A stretch of DNA of 64,000 nucleotides, taken from the NCBI RefSeq assembly GCF_006543045.1, contig NZ_RBZW01000033.1, positions 1 through 64,000 on the forward strand. Reading direction: 5' to 3'. Of this stretch, positions 25,955 through 35,353 are shown in pieces (within the stretch, counting starts at the first letter, position 1; each line of letters opens with the position of its first letter). The notes beneath the pieces are model-generated. The model was not told the origin of the DNA and did not search any database. It saw only the letters and a list, made by a program, of their open reading frames with translations. The stretch is from Salinadaptatus halalkaliphilus (GTDB taxonomy: Archaea; Halobacteriota; Halobacteria; Halobacteriales; Natrialbaceae). The translations under genes were made by a program, and so were the position numbers.

Positions 25955-26662
25955 ATGAACGAATCTCCTGGGTATACAGCCACCGACGGCGGGGGAGATC
26001 GGGACGACGGCAGGTGTTCTGGTGAGACATCTGCGAGGGGTGGTGTGGCGCCCGATCGACCGACGCGTCGGCAGGCACTCGCGGCCGCCGGGACCGTCTC
26101 GGTCGGCTCGATGGCCGGCTGTCTGGATTCGCTGCCGTTTCTCGACAACACCCGCGTCGAGGTCGAGCCCGAGGAACCGGACGACGACGATCCCGACGCC
26201 AGCCCCGAAGAGTTCTACTACATTCTCGAGGACAACGGCATCACGGTCGACGAACTCTACTACGATACGGAAGACGACGACATCATCCTGTTCTACGAAT
26301 CTGACGCCGAAGACCAGCAAGAATCCGACGAGGAGGTCTGGCTCATCTACGTCCTCTTTCGGGACGGTCTCGTCGACCGAGAAACCGACGCCAACCACCT
26401 CTACACCGAGGTACTTGGCGGCTTCGACGGACAGGTCGAGGGGTGGGGTGCGAACTCGGAGTGGGCCGAAGACCACCTCGAGGGCACGGTCACCGATCTC
26501 ACCGTCTGGAACGGCATCGTCGACACGATGGTGTATCCCGACGACGAAAGTCGGTACGATCACGGCAACGAAACCGATTCGGACATCGTTCTCGGGGAGG
26601 AGAGCGCCGACGGATCGCCGACCGGCTCGACGAATTCGACGACCGAGGAGACGGACGATTGA
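25955..26662 (+). CDS. Tat-exported lipoprotein, unknown function
   Basis: 235 residues. Twin-arginine signal with R38-R39 in PTRRQALAAAG and a lipobox AGC with C56 that would be lipidated. The mature part is very acidic and has a compact domain (PEEFYYILEDNGITVDELYY, then EEVWLIYVLFRDGLVDR). The C-terminus is a Ser/Thr-rich tail. It may be a haloarchaeal lipoprotein family; I do not recognise the ligand. It is followed by the HEAT/CheF pair, with about 150 bases between. Confidence 0.75.
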   Translation: MNESPGYTATDGGGDRDDGRCSGETSARGGVAPDRPTRRQALAAAGTVSVGSMAGCLDSLPFLDNTRVEVEPEEPDDDDPDASPEEFYYILEDNGITVDELYYDTEDDDIILFYESDAEDQQESDEEVWLIYVLFRDGLVDRETDANHLYTEVLGGFDGQVEGWGANSEWAEDHLEGTVTDLTVWNGIVDTMVYPDDESRYDHGNETDSDIVLGEESADGSPTGSTNSTTEETDD

Positions 26663-26799
26663 CATGGGAGGAACGACGACGGACCGACGACGGATCGCCA
26701 CCCGGCATATCGAAGGCCTGTCGCGGACCCGGAACCCGCGTGTCACCGCATCGACTACCCACAGTGCCACGACAGCGCCGGGACAGTGGCACCTCTCAC

Positions 26800-26815
26800 G
26801 GAGGTAATTACAGTG
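26800..26815 (+). promoter_or_regulatory. Shine-Dalgarno site fixing a GTG start
   Basis: GGAGGT at 26800-26805 sits 7 bases before GTG 26813. This favours GTG 26813 over the longer GTG start at 26786. Confidence 0.65.
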
Positions 26816-28075
26816 GCGTTATTCGAACTCGAGCGAAACGCCGAATTCGACGAACTCATCACCTATCTCGAGGAGAGTTCCAACGCGGATATCCGCCGTC
26901 GAGCGGCCGAGATTCTCGGCAGTCTAGAGTCAGAGGCCGGCGGCAACAGCTATCCGCGCGATGACGTCGTCGACGCGCTCGTCGCGGCGGCCAAAGACGA
27001 CGACAACGAGGACGTCCGCGCCGGCGCGATCGACGCGCTCGATCAGTACGGCCAGGAGGCGCTCGAGCGGTTTATCGGCGAGATTTCGGGCGAAGATATC
27101 GACGACGTCGCGGAGTGGAAAAAGGCCCAAATCCTGGCGAACGGGCTAGACGCGGAGCTGCCGGAGCTCCGGATGGCCGCCGCGACCGGGCTCGGTCGAA
27201 TCGGCGAGACGAACGTCGTGGGAACGCTCGCCGAGCGGATGAGCGACCCCGATCCGCGCGTTCGAAAGCGAATCGCCCGCGCACTCGGTCGAATCGGCGC
27301 ACCGGAGAGCGTCCCCGTACTCGCCGAGAAACTCCACGAAGATCAGTACGATGTCCGCATTGAGGTCGCCTACGCGCTCGCCGATATCGGCTCGACGAAC
27401 GCGCTACGGGAGTTGATCGACATCGCCGACGACGAGGACGAAGTGCTTCGACGGATCGCCGTCGACGCACTCGGCCGGCTGGGTAGCGTCGAGGCCGTCG
27501 AAATCCTCGCCGAAGCGTTGAGCGACGAGTCCGATGCGGTTCGGCGGACGGCGATGTTCTCGTTGGTCCAGTTGCTCTCGGAGGCGCCGGCCGACGCGAG
27601 TCACACGGTTAGGGAGAAGATCGTCGACGAACTCGCCGAAGCCAACGAACGCGAAGCCGTCGAACCGCTCATCGAGATCCTCGATCGAAGTACCGAAACG
27701 GCCCAGCGACGCAACGCCGCCTGGCTGCTCGGTCGGATCACGACCGAAGAGTACCGATCGGCGGCCCAAGACGCCTTGATCCAGACCCTCGGCGACGACG
27801 ACGAGATGACCTCGAAGTTCGCCGCGACCAGTCTCGCGCTGTTAGACGGCGAGGAACTCGAGGGGCGGCTGCTCGAGCTGGTCGAAAACGACCACAAAGA
27901 CGAGGGGACTCGCTCGAAGGCACTGTTCGTGCTCGGAAAGATCGGCGGCGACAGCGCCCGGGACCGGATCTCGGGGTTCGTCGATCGGACCGAGAGCGAC
28001 CGGTTGCGCAAACGGGGGTTCTCCGCGCTGTCGAAGTTGGGTGGCGTCGGCGCGCCGAGTGGTGATTTCGCATGA
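26813..28075 (+). CDS. HEAT/PBS-lyase repeat protein of the taxis-archaellum interface
   Basis: 420 residues from GTG 26813 (see the ribosome site). It consists of successive helical HEAT repeats (LRMAAATGLGRIGETNVVGT, VRKRIARALGRIGAPES, VRRTAMFSLVQLLSEAP). In Halobacterium salinarum a HEAT_PBS protein (OE2401F) is encoded next to the CheF proteins and interacts with both Che and archaellum proteins. The same pairing is seen here with a 4-base overlap to cheF. By that precedent it would be an adaptor in tactic signalling. The acidic residues and repeat number fit that family. Confidence 0.85.
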   Translation: MALFELERNAEFDELITYLEESSNADIRRRAAEILGSLESEAGGNSYPRDDVVDALVAAAKDDDNEDVRAGAIDALDQYGQEALERFIGEISGEDIDDVAEWKKAQILANGLDAELPELRMAAATGLGRIGETNVVGTLAERMSDPDPRVRKRIARALGRIGAPESVPVLAEKLHEDQYDVRIEVAYALADIGSTNALRELIDIADDEDEVLRRIAVDALGRLGSVEAVEILAEALSDESDAVRRTAMFSLVQLLSEAPADASHTVREKIVDELAEANEREAVEPLIEILDRSTETAQRRNAAWLLGRITTEEYRSAAQDALIQTLGDDDEMTSKFAATSLALLDGEELEGRLLELVENDHKDEGTRSKALFVLGKIGGDSARDRISGFVDRTESDRLRKRGFSALSKLGGVGAPSGDFA

Positions 28076-28935
28076 GCAAGTCCGAACAGAAACTGGCCGA
28101 CGTCACCGGAAAGTTTACGCAGGTGGTTCGTGACGGCCGCAAACTTCAGGATACGAGTTGGTCGAACGGCCGTATTGTCCTCTCGAACAAGCGACTGGTG
28201 ATCGTCGGCAACGATGGCAAGGAGACGATCCCCCTGTCGAAAATCACCTCGATCAGGGGTCGATACGACGTTAACCAGGCGATCGCGACGGTCTCGAACT
28301 ACATCAGCGTCAACTACGGCCCGAACGTCTATCTCGTCTCGATGGACGAGGTCGACGAGTTCGAACTGCAGATCCAGAAAGCGATTCTCGACGGCGAGAT
28401 CGTTCTCGTCCAACACCCTGCCGTCAAAGGCGGCGTCGTCCAGGACACCTCCTGGGAAAAAGCCCGCGTCAAGATCAACCCCGGCGTCGCAAACTTCGCC
28501 GTCGAAAGCGGCAGTTTAGTCCAGATCGAAGTCGACGACGTCGGCACCGTCGAAAGCGACGAGCGAACGATCCGCTCGCAGGAACGACCCGTCATCGAGG
28601 CCGAACACACCGAGGACGGCTCGAGCGTCCAGACCTACCTCTCGGGATCGAACCAGAACACGGCGATGCTGAAGTCGGTCCTCGACCGCGGCGCGGAGAA
28701 AAACGCCTCTCAGATCGATCTCTCCGGCAAAGAAGAGGAAGTGTTGATGGCGATTTACTCCGGCGTTTCGCCGTTCGAGGTTCCCGAGTTCCTCGATATC
28801 GACACCGACGAGGTCGAGGAAATCTACGAACGACTCATCGAACTCGATGTCCTGGAGGAAGTCCGCGTCCGTCGGGAAGTCGCATTGAAACCACGCGGGC
28901 GAAACATCGCCAGCGAAGCGATGAACAGCAAGTAA
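28072..28935 (+). CDS. cheF: Taxis protein CheF (archaellum adaptor)
   Basis: 287 residues, DUF439-type. Starts in the ATGA overlap with the HEAT gene. N-terminal beta-rich half (SKRLVIVG-like SNKRLVIVGNDGKETIP, VNYGPNVYLVSM) with an internal duplication (QDTSWSNGRIVLSN and QDTSWEKARVKIN). The C-terminal part is a winged-helix-like region (EEEVLMAIYSGVSPFEVPEF). CheF connects CheY to the archaellum motor in haloarchaea. No che or arl genes are in the window, so this locus is detached from the main motility cluster. Confidence 0.9.
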   Translation: MSKSEQKLADVTGKFTQVVRDGRKLQDTSWSNGRIVLSNKRLVIVGNDGKETIPLSKITSIRGRYDVNQAIATVSNYISVNYGPNVYLVSMDEVDEFELQIQKAILDGEIVLVQHPAVKGGVVQDTSWEKARVKINPGVANFAVESGSLVQIEVDDVGTVESDERTIRSQERPVIEAEHTEDGSSVQTYLSGSNQNTAMLKSVLDRGAEKNASQIDLSGKEEEVLMAIYSGVSPFEVPEFLDIDTDEVEEIYERLIELDVLEEVRVRREVALKPRGRNIASEAMNSK

Positions 28936-29130
28936 CTAGCTTTCCTTGAGATAGCTCACGTCGCGCTCGAGTTCGTACCCCTGTGGTACCCCCACGTTCT
29001 CGAGACAGTCGTCACAGAGCGGTTTCGCGTAGGACCGATTGTTGGCCTTCCCCAGCACGTTGGCGTCGTCGAGTGAGATAAGTTCGTCACAGCGGCTGCA
29101 CTCGACCTTGTCGCCGTCGACGATATTCAT
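28936..29130 (-). CDS. Small four-Cys zinc-finger protein
   Basis: 64 residues with VECSRCDEL and PLCDDCLEN, two C-x-x-C pairs that would bind one zinc ion. The central segment (LGKANNRSYAKP) spaces them as in treble-clef/zinc-ribbon folds. This is a widespread haloarchaeal DUF with no known role. It is convergent with cheF: its stop lies directly after the cheF stop. Confidence 0.75.
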   Translation of the reverse strand: MNIVDGDKVECSRCDELISLDDANVLGKANNRSYAKPLCDDCLENVGVPQGYELERDVSYLKES

Positions 29131-29309
29131 GTAGCAAGGTATCGTCGAGTAGACGAAATAAGTGTCCCGGCCGTTCTCCAGTGGTGCCGTCCGGCAATAT
29201 CGACCGAAGCCAGCCGGAATCGACGAGCGTCGCCGCCCACCGAAAAATTACCAGCACGGTTAGCTGTGTCTGACATACGTTTATGTGTGAGCGTACAGGG
29301 CTAGAACGT

Positions 29310-29612
29310 ATGTCGAACAATCGCGTCGAGCAACTCGAATCGACGGTTGCGGAACTCGAGTCGACCGTAGAGGGACTGACGGACGAACTCATCGAAGCCA
29401 AAGAGCGAATCCGCGTTCTCGAGGCCGAACTCGACGCAGAAACGCCGACCCGCGTGCCCGACCGACGAAGCGACGGCGAGGCCGAGACGGAGGAGTTGAC
29501 CGCGGAGGCCGAACCCGACGACGTCGCTGCGGCGACGGCCGACGCCGACGAGGAGACGGCGGCCGGCGACGAAGCGGAAGACTCAGGTAGCGACGATATT
29601 ATTGTCGCATAA
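29310..29612 (+). CDS. Short coiled-coil protein upstream of smc
   Basis: 100 residues from ATG 29310; the open frame begins at 29283. The first 45 residues form a clear coiled coil (VEQLESTVAELESTVEGL), then an acidic Ala/Glu/Asp linker and a short hydrophobic end (DDIIVA). A TATA-like ACGTTTATG lies about 30 bases upstream. It is the haloarchaeal protein usually found before smc. A role with SMC is inferred only from position. Confidence 0.7.
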   Translation: MSNNRVEQLESTVAELESTVEGLTDELIEAKERIRVLEAELDAETPTRVPDRRSDGEAETEELTAEAEPDDVAAATADADEETAAGDEAEDSGSDDIIVA

Positions 29613-29741
29613 CTACGCGTTCGCACGATAGCGCCGACCCGGATCGCCCCGTCGTCGGTCGATCCAGACCTGCGTCGCGTCGACGTGGGGACGATCGTCC
29701 CGGACAGTGGCGCCGCCCACCGTGGAGGTCTCGAGAAGAGA

Positions 29742-32700
29742 ATGTACATCAAGGCAGTCGTTCTGGACAATTTCAAGAGCTTCGGACGGAAGACGAAGAT
29801 CCCGTTCTACGAAGATTTCACCGTCGTCACCGGTCCCAACGGCTCCGGCAAGTCGAACATCATCGACGGCGTTCTCTTCGCGCTCGGGCTGGCTCGAACG
29901 CGAGGGATTCGCGCGGAGAAACTCACCGATCTCATCTACAACCCCGGCCACGAGGACGGCTCCGCTACGGGCGGACCACGCGAAGCCACCGTCGAGGTCG
30001 TACTGGACAACAGCGACGCGACTCTCGAGCGCTCGCAGGTGGTCAACGCCGCCGGGAGCGACGACGTCGGCGACGTCGACGAGATTCGGATTCGTCGCCG
30101 CGTCAAAGAAACCGAGGACAACTACTACTCCTACTACTATCTGAACGATCGCTCGGTCAACCTCTCGGACATTCAGGACCTGCTCGCACAGGCCGGGGTC
30201 ACCCCGGAAGGGTACAACGTCGTCATGCAGGGTGACGTGACCGAGATCATCAACATGACCCCACACGCGCGCCGGGAGATCGTCGACGAAATCGCCGGCG
30301 TCGCGGAGTTCGACGCCAAGAAGGAAGACGCCTTCGAGGAACTCGAGGTCGTCGAAGAGCGTATCGACGAGGCCGAACTCCGCATCGAGGAGAAACGCGA
30401 TCGCTTAGCGCAACTCGAGGACGAGCGCCAGCAGGCTCTGCGGTACCGTCGACTCAAACGCGAGCGAGAGGAGTACGAGGGCTACAAGAAAGCCAGTGAA
30501 CTCGAGGAGAAACGCGAGGAACGCGAGGCGACCCAGAACCGGGTCGAAGATCTCGAGGACGATCTCGCGGATCTCCAGCGCGAACTCGACGAACGCGAGG
30601 GTGCGGTCATGCGCCTTCAGGAGGATCTCGAGGATCTACACGCCGAAATCGAGCGTAAAGGCGAGGACGAACAGCTCCGGATCAAAAGCGAGATCGAGGA
30701 GCTCAAAGGCGACATTTCCCGGCTCGAGGACAAGATCGAAGCCAGCGAGGAACAGATCGAGGATGCCGAGTCGACTCGTCGTGAGGCGTTCGTCCAGATC
30801 GACCGGAAACAGGAGTCCATCGAGGACCTCGAGGGCGAGATGCGCGAACACAAACTCGAGAAAGCCTCCATCAAGACCGAAATTCAGGAGCGGGAGGCCG
30901 AACGCGACGAACTCGAGGCCGAGATCGACGCCGTCGACACCGAGTTCGACGAACTCAAAGCGGAACTGGCCGAGCGCAAGGACGACCTCGAGACGGCAAA
31001 GACCGAGCGAAACGATCTCCAGCGCGAGCAGGATCGGTTGCTCGACGAGGCGCGTCGCCGATCGAACGCCATCAGCGAGACGGAGTCGACGATCGAGGAC
31101 AACCGCGAGCGCCTGCCCGAACTCGAGCAAGAGCGGTCGGACTTAGAACGCGAACTCGAGAAGGCAAAGACAAACCGCGAGAACATCGCCGAGGTCGTCG
31201 AGGATCTGAAAGCCGAGAAACAACGCGTCCAGTCGGATATCGACGACGTCGACGACGATCTGCAGGCCAAACAACAGGAGTACGCCGAACTCGAGGCAAA
31301 CGCCGGCGAGAGCGGTGATTCCTCGTTCGGCCGGGCAGTGACGACGATTCTCAACGGCGGGATCGAGGGCGTCCACGGCGCCGTTGCCCAGCTCGGAACC
31401 GTCTCCGGCGAGTACGCCGTCGCCTGTGAAACGGCGGCCGGCGGCCGGCTGGCGAACGTCGTGGTCGACGACGACGTGGTCGGCCAGCAGTGTATCGATT
31501 ATTTGAAATCCCGGAACGCGGGGCGAGCGACCTTCCTGCCGATGACCGAGATGAGCCAGCGTGGGCTGCCCAACGCACCCACCGATCCGGGTGTCGTCGG
31601 CTTCGCCTACGATCTGGTCGAGTTCGACCAGCAGTACGCCGGTATCTTCTCGTACGTGCTGGGCGATACGCTCGTCGTCGAGGACGTGGAGACGGCTCGC
31701 TCGTATATGGGCGACTATCGGATGGTCACCCTCGACGGCGACCTGGTCGAAAAGAGCGGCGCGATGACCGGCGGCTCGCGCAAGGGATCGCGCTACTCCT
31801 TTACCGGCGGTGGGGAGGGGCAACTCGAGCGCGTCGCCACCCAGATCACGGAGCTCCAGGAGCAACGCGACGCCTTGCGCGACGAGCTTCGTGATGTCGA
31901 GCAACGCCTCGACGACGCCCGTGACCGCAAGACAGACGCGGCCGACGAGGTGCGCTCGATCGAGGGCAAACTCGAGGGACTCGAGGACGACCGCGAGACG
32001 CTCGAGGCAGACATCGAGACCCTCGAAGCCGAACTCGAGGAGCTTCGCGAGGAACGCGAGTCCGTCGACGAGCGGATGAACGAAATTTCGGCCGAGATCG
32101 ACGAGCGGACGGCGACGATCGAGGAAATCGAGGCCGACATCGAGGCGCTCGAGTCCGAACTCGCCGACTCGAAGATTCCGGAGCTTACCGACCAGATCGA
32201 AGCGCTCGAGGCCGAAATCGACGACCGCGAGGATCGGATCGACGACCTCGACGGGACACTCAACGAACTCTCACTCGAGAAGGAGTACACCGAGGACGCA
32301 ATCGAGGACCTCCACGACGAGATCGAGACGGCCCAGAACCGCAAGGCCGAACACGAACAGCGAATCGAGGGCTACGAGGAGACGATCGCCGACAAACGCG
32401 AGGAACTCGAGGCCAAACACGAGGCCGTCGCCGACCTCGAAGACGAACTCGCCGAGTTGAAAGCCGAGCGCAGCGACTGCAAGGACGAACTGAGCGAGGC
32501 GCGGACGAAACGCGACCAGCAGCAAGACCGGGTTAACGCCGTCGAGAGCAAACTCGCGGACAACCGCGAACGCGTCGAGAACCTCGAGTGGGAGATCGAG
32601 AGCCTCGAAGCCGACGTCGGCGAGTACGATCCCGAGGACGTCCCCGATCACGAGACCGTCATCGAGATGATCGAGTTCCTGACGGCGGATATGGAGGCGA

Positions 32701-33329
32701 TGGAGCCGGTCAACATGCTCGCGATCGACGAATACGACAAGGTTCGATCCGATCTCGAGGAGCTCGAGGACGGTCGGGCGACCCTCGTCGAGGAAGCCGA
32801 GGGGATCCGCGACCGGATCGAGCAGTACGAGACCCAGAAGAAACGGACGTTCATGGACGCCTACGACTCGATCTCCGCACACTTTACGGAGATTTTCGAG
32901 CAACTATCGGAGGGAACCGGCACGCTACACCTCGAGAACGAGGACGACCCCTTCGACGGCGGGTTGACGATGAAGGCCCAGCCGGGAGACAAACCCATCC
33001 AACGCCTCGACGCGATGTCGGGCGGCGAGAAGTCCCTGACCGCGCTGGCGTTCATCTTCGCGATTCAGCGGCACAACCCGGCGCCGTTCTACGCCTTAGA
33101 TGAGGTTGACGCCTTTCTCGACGCAGTCAACGCCGAGCGAATCGGCGAAATGGTCGAGCAATTGGCCGACCAGGCTCAGTTCGTCGTCGTCTCCCACCGT
33201 TCGGCGATGCTCGATCGCTCCCAGCGGGCCATCGGCGTCACGATGCAACAGGATAACGTCAGCGCCGTCACCGGGATCGACCTGAGCGGCGACGGGAGCG
33301 ACGAAGCGGAGGTGCCGGTCAGTGACTGA
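29742..33329 (+). CDS. smc: Chromosome segregation protein SMC
   Basis: 1195 residues from ATG 29742, with GGAGGTC at 29724-29730 upstream; the open frame continues 19 codons further but reads as leader. Walker A GPNGSGKS at 31-38, coiled coil, hinge near 525-680 (GGIEGVHGAVAQLG through GRATFLPM), second coiled coil, signature LDAMSGGEKSL near 1089, and Walker B LDEVDAFLD near 1115. It forms V-shaped ATPase dimers that organise the chromosome with ScpA. The scpA start overlaps its stop. Confidence 0.97.
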   Translation: MYIKAVVLDNFKSFGRKTKIPFYEDFTVVTGPNGSGKSNIIDGVLFALGLARTRGIRAEKLTDLIYNPGHEDGSATGGPREATVEVVLDNSDATLERSQVVNAAGSDDVGDVDEIRIRRRVKETEDNYYSYYYLNDRSVNLSDIQDLLAQAGVTPEGYNVVMQGDVTEIINMTPHARREIVDEIAGVAEFDAKKEDAFEELEVVEERIDEAELRIEEKRDRLAQLEDERQQALRYRRLKREREEYEGYKKASELEEKREEREATQNRVEDLEDDLADLQRELDEREGAVMRLQEDLEDLHAEIERKGEDEQLRIKSEIEELKGDISRLEDKIEASEEQIEDAESTRREAFVQIDRKQESIEDLEGEMREHKLEKASIKTEIQEREAERDELEAEIDAVDTEFDELKAELAERKDDLETAKTERNDLQREQDRLLDEARRRSNAISETESTIEDNRERLPELEQERSDLERELEKAKTNRENIAEVVEDLKAEKQRVQSDIDDVDDDLQAKQQEYAELEANAGESGDSSFGRAVTTILNGGIEGVHGAVAQLGTVSGEYAVACETAAGGRLANVVVDDDVVGQQCIDYLKSRNAGRATFLPMTEMSQRGLPNAPTDPGVVGFAYDLVEFDQQYAGIFSYVLGDTLVVEDVETARSYMGDYRMVTLDGDLVEKSGAMTGGSRKGSRYSFTGGGEGQLERVATQITELQEQRDALRDELRDVEQRLDDARDRKTDAADEVRSIEGKLEGLEDDRETLEADIETLEAELEELREERESVDERMNEISAEIDERTATIEEIEADIEALESELADSKIPELTDQIEALEAEIDDREDRIDDLDGTLNELSLEKEYTEDAIEDLHDEIETAQNRKAEHEQRIEGYEETIADKREELEAKHEAVADLEDELAELKAERSDCKDELSEARTKRDQQQDRVNAVESKLADNRERVENLEWEIESLEADVGEYDPEDVPDHETVIEMIEFLTADMEAMEPVNMLAIDEYDKVRSDLEELEDGRATLVEEAEGIRDRIEQYETQKKRTFMDAYDSISAHFTEIFEQLSEGTGTLHLENEDDPFDGGLTMKAQPGDKPIQRLDAMSGGEKSLTALAFIFAIQRHNPAPFYALDEVDAFLDAVNAERIGEMVEQLADQAQFVVVSHRSAMLDRSQRAIGVTMQQDNVSAVTGIDLSGDGSDEAEVPVSD
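33308..33314 (+). promoter_or_regulatory. Shine-Dalgarno site fixing the scpA GTG start
   Basis: GGAGGTG inside the end of smc lies 7 bases before GTG 33322, supporting translation by reinitiation from smc. Confidence 0.65.
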
Positions 33330-34365
33330 CGGCGAGGGGCCACGGGCCTCGGAAGACGGCGAGGGGCCACGGGCCTCGGAAGACGGCGAGGGGCCCAACG
33401 ATATCCCACTGAACATTGCCGGCCACGAGGACCGCACCCCACCGGGGGACATCGATGCGGACGAGGATGGGACGGACGGTACTGTCCTCGAGTTCTCCGA
33501 AACGGAGATAGATGGCGAGAACGCGGGCGCCGACGACGCCACGAACGGCGATGACGACGACGGCGAGCCGGTCGAACTACTCGTCCAGCTAGCGAAAGAC
33601 GGCGAGATCGATCCCTGGGACATCGATGTCGTTCGGGTGACCGACAAATTCCTCAAAGTACTCGACGACCGGGATTTGCGGACCTCGGGCCGGGCGCTAT
33701 TCTACGCAAGCGTCCTCCTGCGGATGAAAAGCGACGAACTGTTCGCGCCCGACGAGCCCGAGCAAGAAGACGTACCGCCCTGGGAAGCGCCCTTCGCCGA
33801 CGACGGGGCGATGGGTGGCGGCGAGGGTGAAGGCGGGCCGTCGCCGGGGTTCGATCCGGTCGAGAACCTCGAGGCGGAGATGGAGCGGCGCCTCGAGCGC
33901 AAGCACGCACGGGGCAAGCCCGAGACGCTCGACGAACTCGTCCGAGAGCTTCGAAGCGCAGAGCTCGATACGTGGTGGAAGGAGTCACGCAGTTACGACA
34001 CCAGTGACTCGCCGAGTGGCTACGATCGCGGCGTCCAGGAGCTGAGCTATCACGCCGAAGATCAGTTCCGGGTCGACGACGAGCCCACGAGCGACGACGT
34101 CACGCATACGACCCACGAGGAAGACATCGAGACGGTGATCGACGATGTCGAGAGCGTCCTCAGCGAGCACTACGAGAACGGGCGAGACGAGGTGTTGTAC
34201 GCCGAAATCGACGACACCGGTGGCTCGCGGGTACTGACGTATCTCGCACTGTTGTTTCTGGCCCACCGCGGGCACATCACGCTCGAGCAGGACGAACTGT
34301 TCGGCGATCTCTGGATCCAGCAGGCGACCGTCGAGTCGATGGCCGAAGAAGCGATCGCCGACTAG
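33322..34365 (+). CDS. scpA: Segregation and condensation protein ScpA (kleisin)
   Basis: 347 residues from GTG 33322. Overlaps smc by 8 bases. N-terminal 75 residues are acidic linker containing a short tandem repeat. The ScpA domain begins near EPVELLVQLAKDGEIDPWDI, continues with RALFYASVLLRMKSDEL, and ends with a winged helix (VLTYLALLFLAHRGHITLEQ). A kleisin bridges the SMC heads. No scpB is in the next 600 bases, though it can lie elsewhere. The middle has an acidic, Gly-rich insertion (MGGGEGEGGPSPG). Confidence 0.92.
   Translation: MTDGEGPRASEDGEGPRASEDGEGPNDIPLNIAGHEDRTPPGDIDADEDGTDGTVLEFSETEIDGENAGADDATNGDDDDGEPVELLVQLAKDGEIDPWDIDVVRVTDKFLKVLDDRDLRTSGRALFYASVLLRMKSDELFAPDEPEQEDVPPWEAPFADDGAMGGGEGEGGPSPGFDPVENLEAEMERRLERKHARGKPETLDELVRELRSAELDTWWKESRSYDTSDSPSGYDRGVQELSYHAEDQFRVDDEPTSDDVTHTTHEEDIETVIDDVESVLSEHYENGRDEVLYAEIDDTGGSRVLTYLALLFLAHRGHITLEQDELFGDLWIQQATVESMAEEAIAD
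33328..33396 (+). repeat. 27-base in-frame tandem repeat in scpA
   Basis: Two identical 27-base units (33328-33354, 33355-33381) and a 15-base third copy encode DGEGPRASE twice and then DGEGP. The copies are identical, which suggests recent slippage in a linker. Confidence 0.85.
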
Positions 34366-34437
34366 GCCGACTGTAGCTGCCGTCGGCTGCAGGGGCGCTC
34401 CTGTAGTTTCTTTGCCGATCGGCCCCTGGGATCGGGT

Positions 34438-34815
34438 ATGCAGTATCTCGTCGGCACCGACTCGGTGCATACGACGGCGGCAATCTGTGATTATCTCGCA
34501 GCGCGAGCAACGGCGACCGACGCGGTGTCGGTCGGTGCGGTTGCCCCGAGCGACGAGCCGACGGTCCGGCGGGACTGTCAGGAGGCGTTGAACGTCGCGA
34601 CGGTTCGACTGGCGACGGTCGGCGACATCGACACCGTCCTCCGCGAGGGCGACCCCGCGTCGGAACTGCTCGAGGCCGCAGCCGAGATCGAAGCCGACGA
34701 ACTCGTCGTGGGAGTTGGCGGCGACGCGTGCTCGAGCGAGCGTGGATCGACCGTCAGTGCCGTTCTCGACGGGGCGACGCGACCAGTCGTCGTCGTCCCG
34801 CTCTCCGAATTGTAG
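34438..34815 (+). CDS. UspA-type universal stress protein, short form
   Basis: 125 residues. UspA-like alpha/beta fold with a C-terminal nucleotide-site end, DELVVGVGGDACSSERGSTV and GATRPVVVVPLSEL. The usual ATP motif GxxGxxG is partly kept (VGVGGDACSSERGS). It is somewhat short for UspA (about 140) at the N-terminus. It probably binds ATP/AMP and helps stress survival; targets are unknown. Confidence 0.75.
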   Translation: MQYLVGTDSVHTTAAICDYLAARATATDAVSVGAVAPSDEPTVRRDCQEALNVATVRLATVGDIDTVLREGDPASELLEAAAEIEADELVVGVGGDACSSERGSTVSAVLDGATRPVVVVPLSEL

Positions 34816-35353
34816 TTCCCGCTCGAGTCATATAGTGACGATAGCTCGAGGGACGATCGCTACCGGCCGGTCTGCTCCGGGCTCGCGGTGGAGTTAGTGG
34901 CAGTTCGATCAGACCGAACGCACAAATTAATAGTTGTATTTAGAGTGGTGTGGATCGGTCGATCGTCGCAGAACATCAGTATATATTATATAATAGTTCA
35001 GTATATAGAATCCGTCTGGTAATATTTAATTTATATACTGAAATATGATAGGTCGACTAGGAAAACTAGATACGAAAGAAGTCCTTGCGCATATAATAGC
35101 GCATATACATACAAAACCGTTTCGAGTAGTGATGGACTCAAAAACACCAGTTAAATTGTATTATATATGGAATTATAGTATAGAGAAATAATATGTCTTC
35201 ATGTTTATTTTCGGTGGTGTTTATGCCGTGTACGTGATACCACGACACTCGGGTAAATCGATAGTAGCATTTGAACCGACCATATTTTACAGACATACAT
35301 TCATAAATAGCCGGCAGAAATCGGGGATGGTAGCTGTTCAACACAGCGGAACG
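34816..35353. other. AT-rich non-coding island
   Basis: 538 bases, strikingly AT-rich from about 34920 to 35320 against a GC-rich background. It contains an 11-base perfect inverted repeat TTCAGTATATA (34998-35008) / TATATACTGAA (35033-35043), another copy of CAGTATATA at 34978, and a direct repeat GCGCATATA at 35088 and 35100 (12-base spacing). Open frames here (for instance 35138-35344 minus) have atypical composition and no signals, so I call no gene. It may be a regulatory region or a remnant of transferred DNA. Confidence 0.6.

Noticed and set aside
35138-35344. A 68-residue minus-strand frame in the AT-rich island
   Set aside because: Composition (Tyr, Phe, Ile, Asn-rich) is unlike any gene in the window and no promoter or ribosome site supports it.
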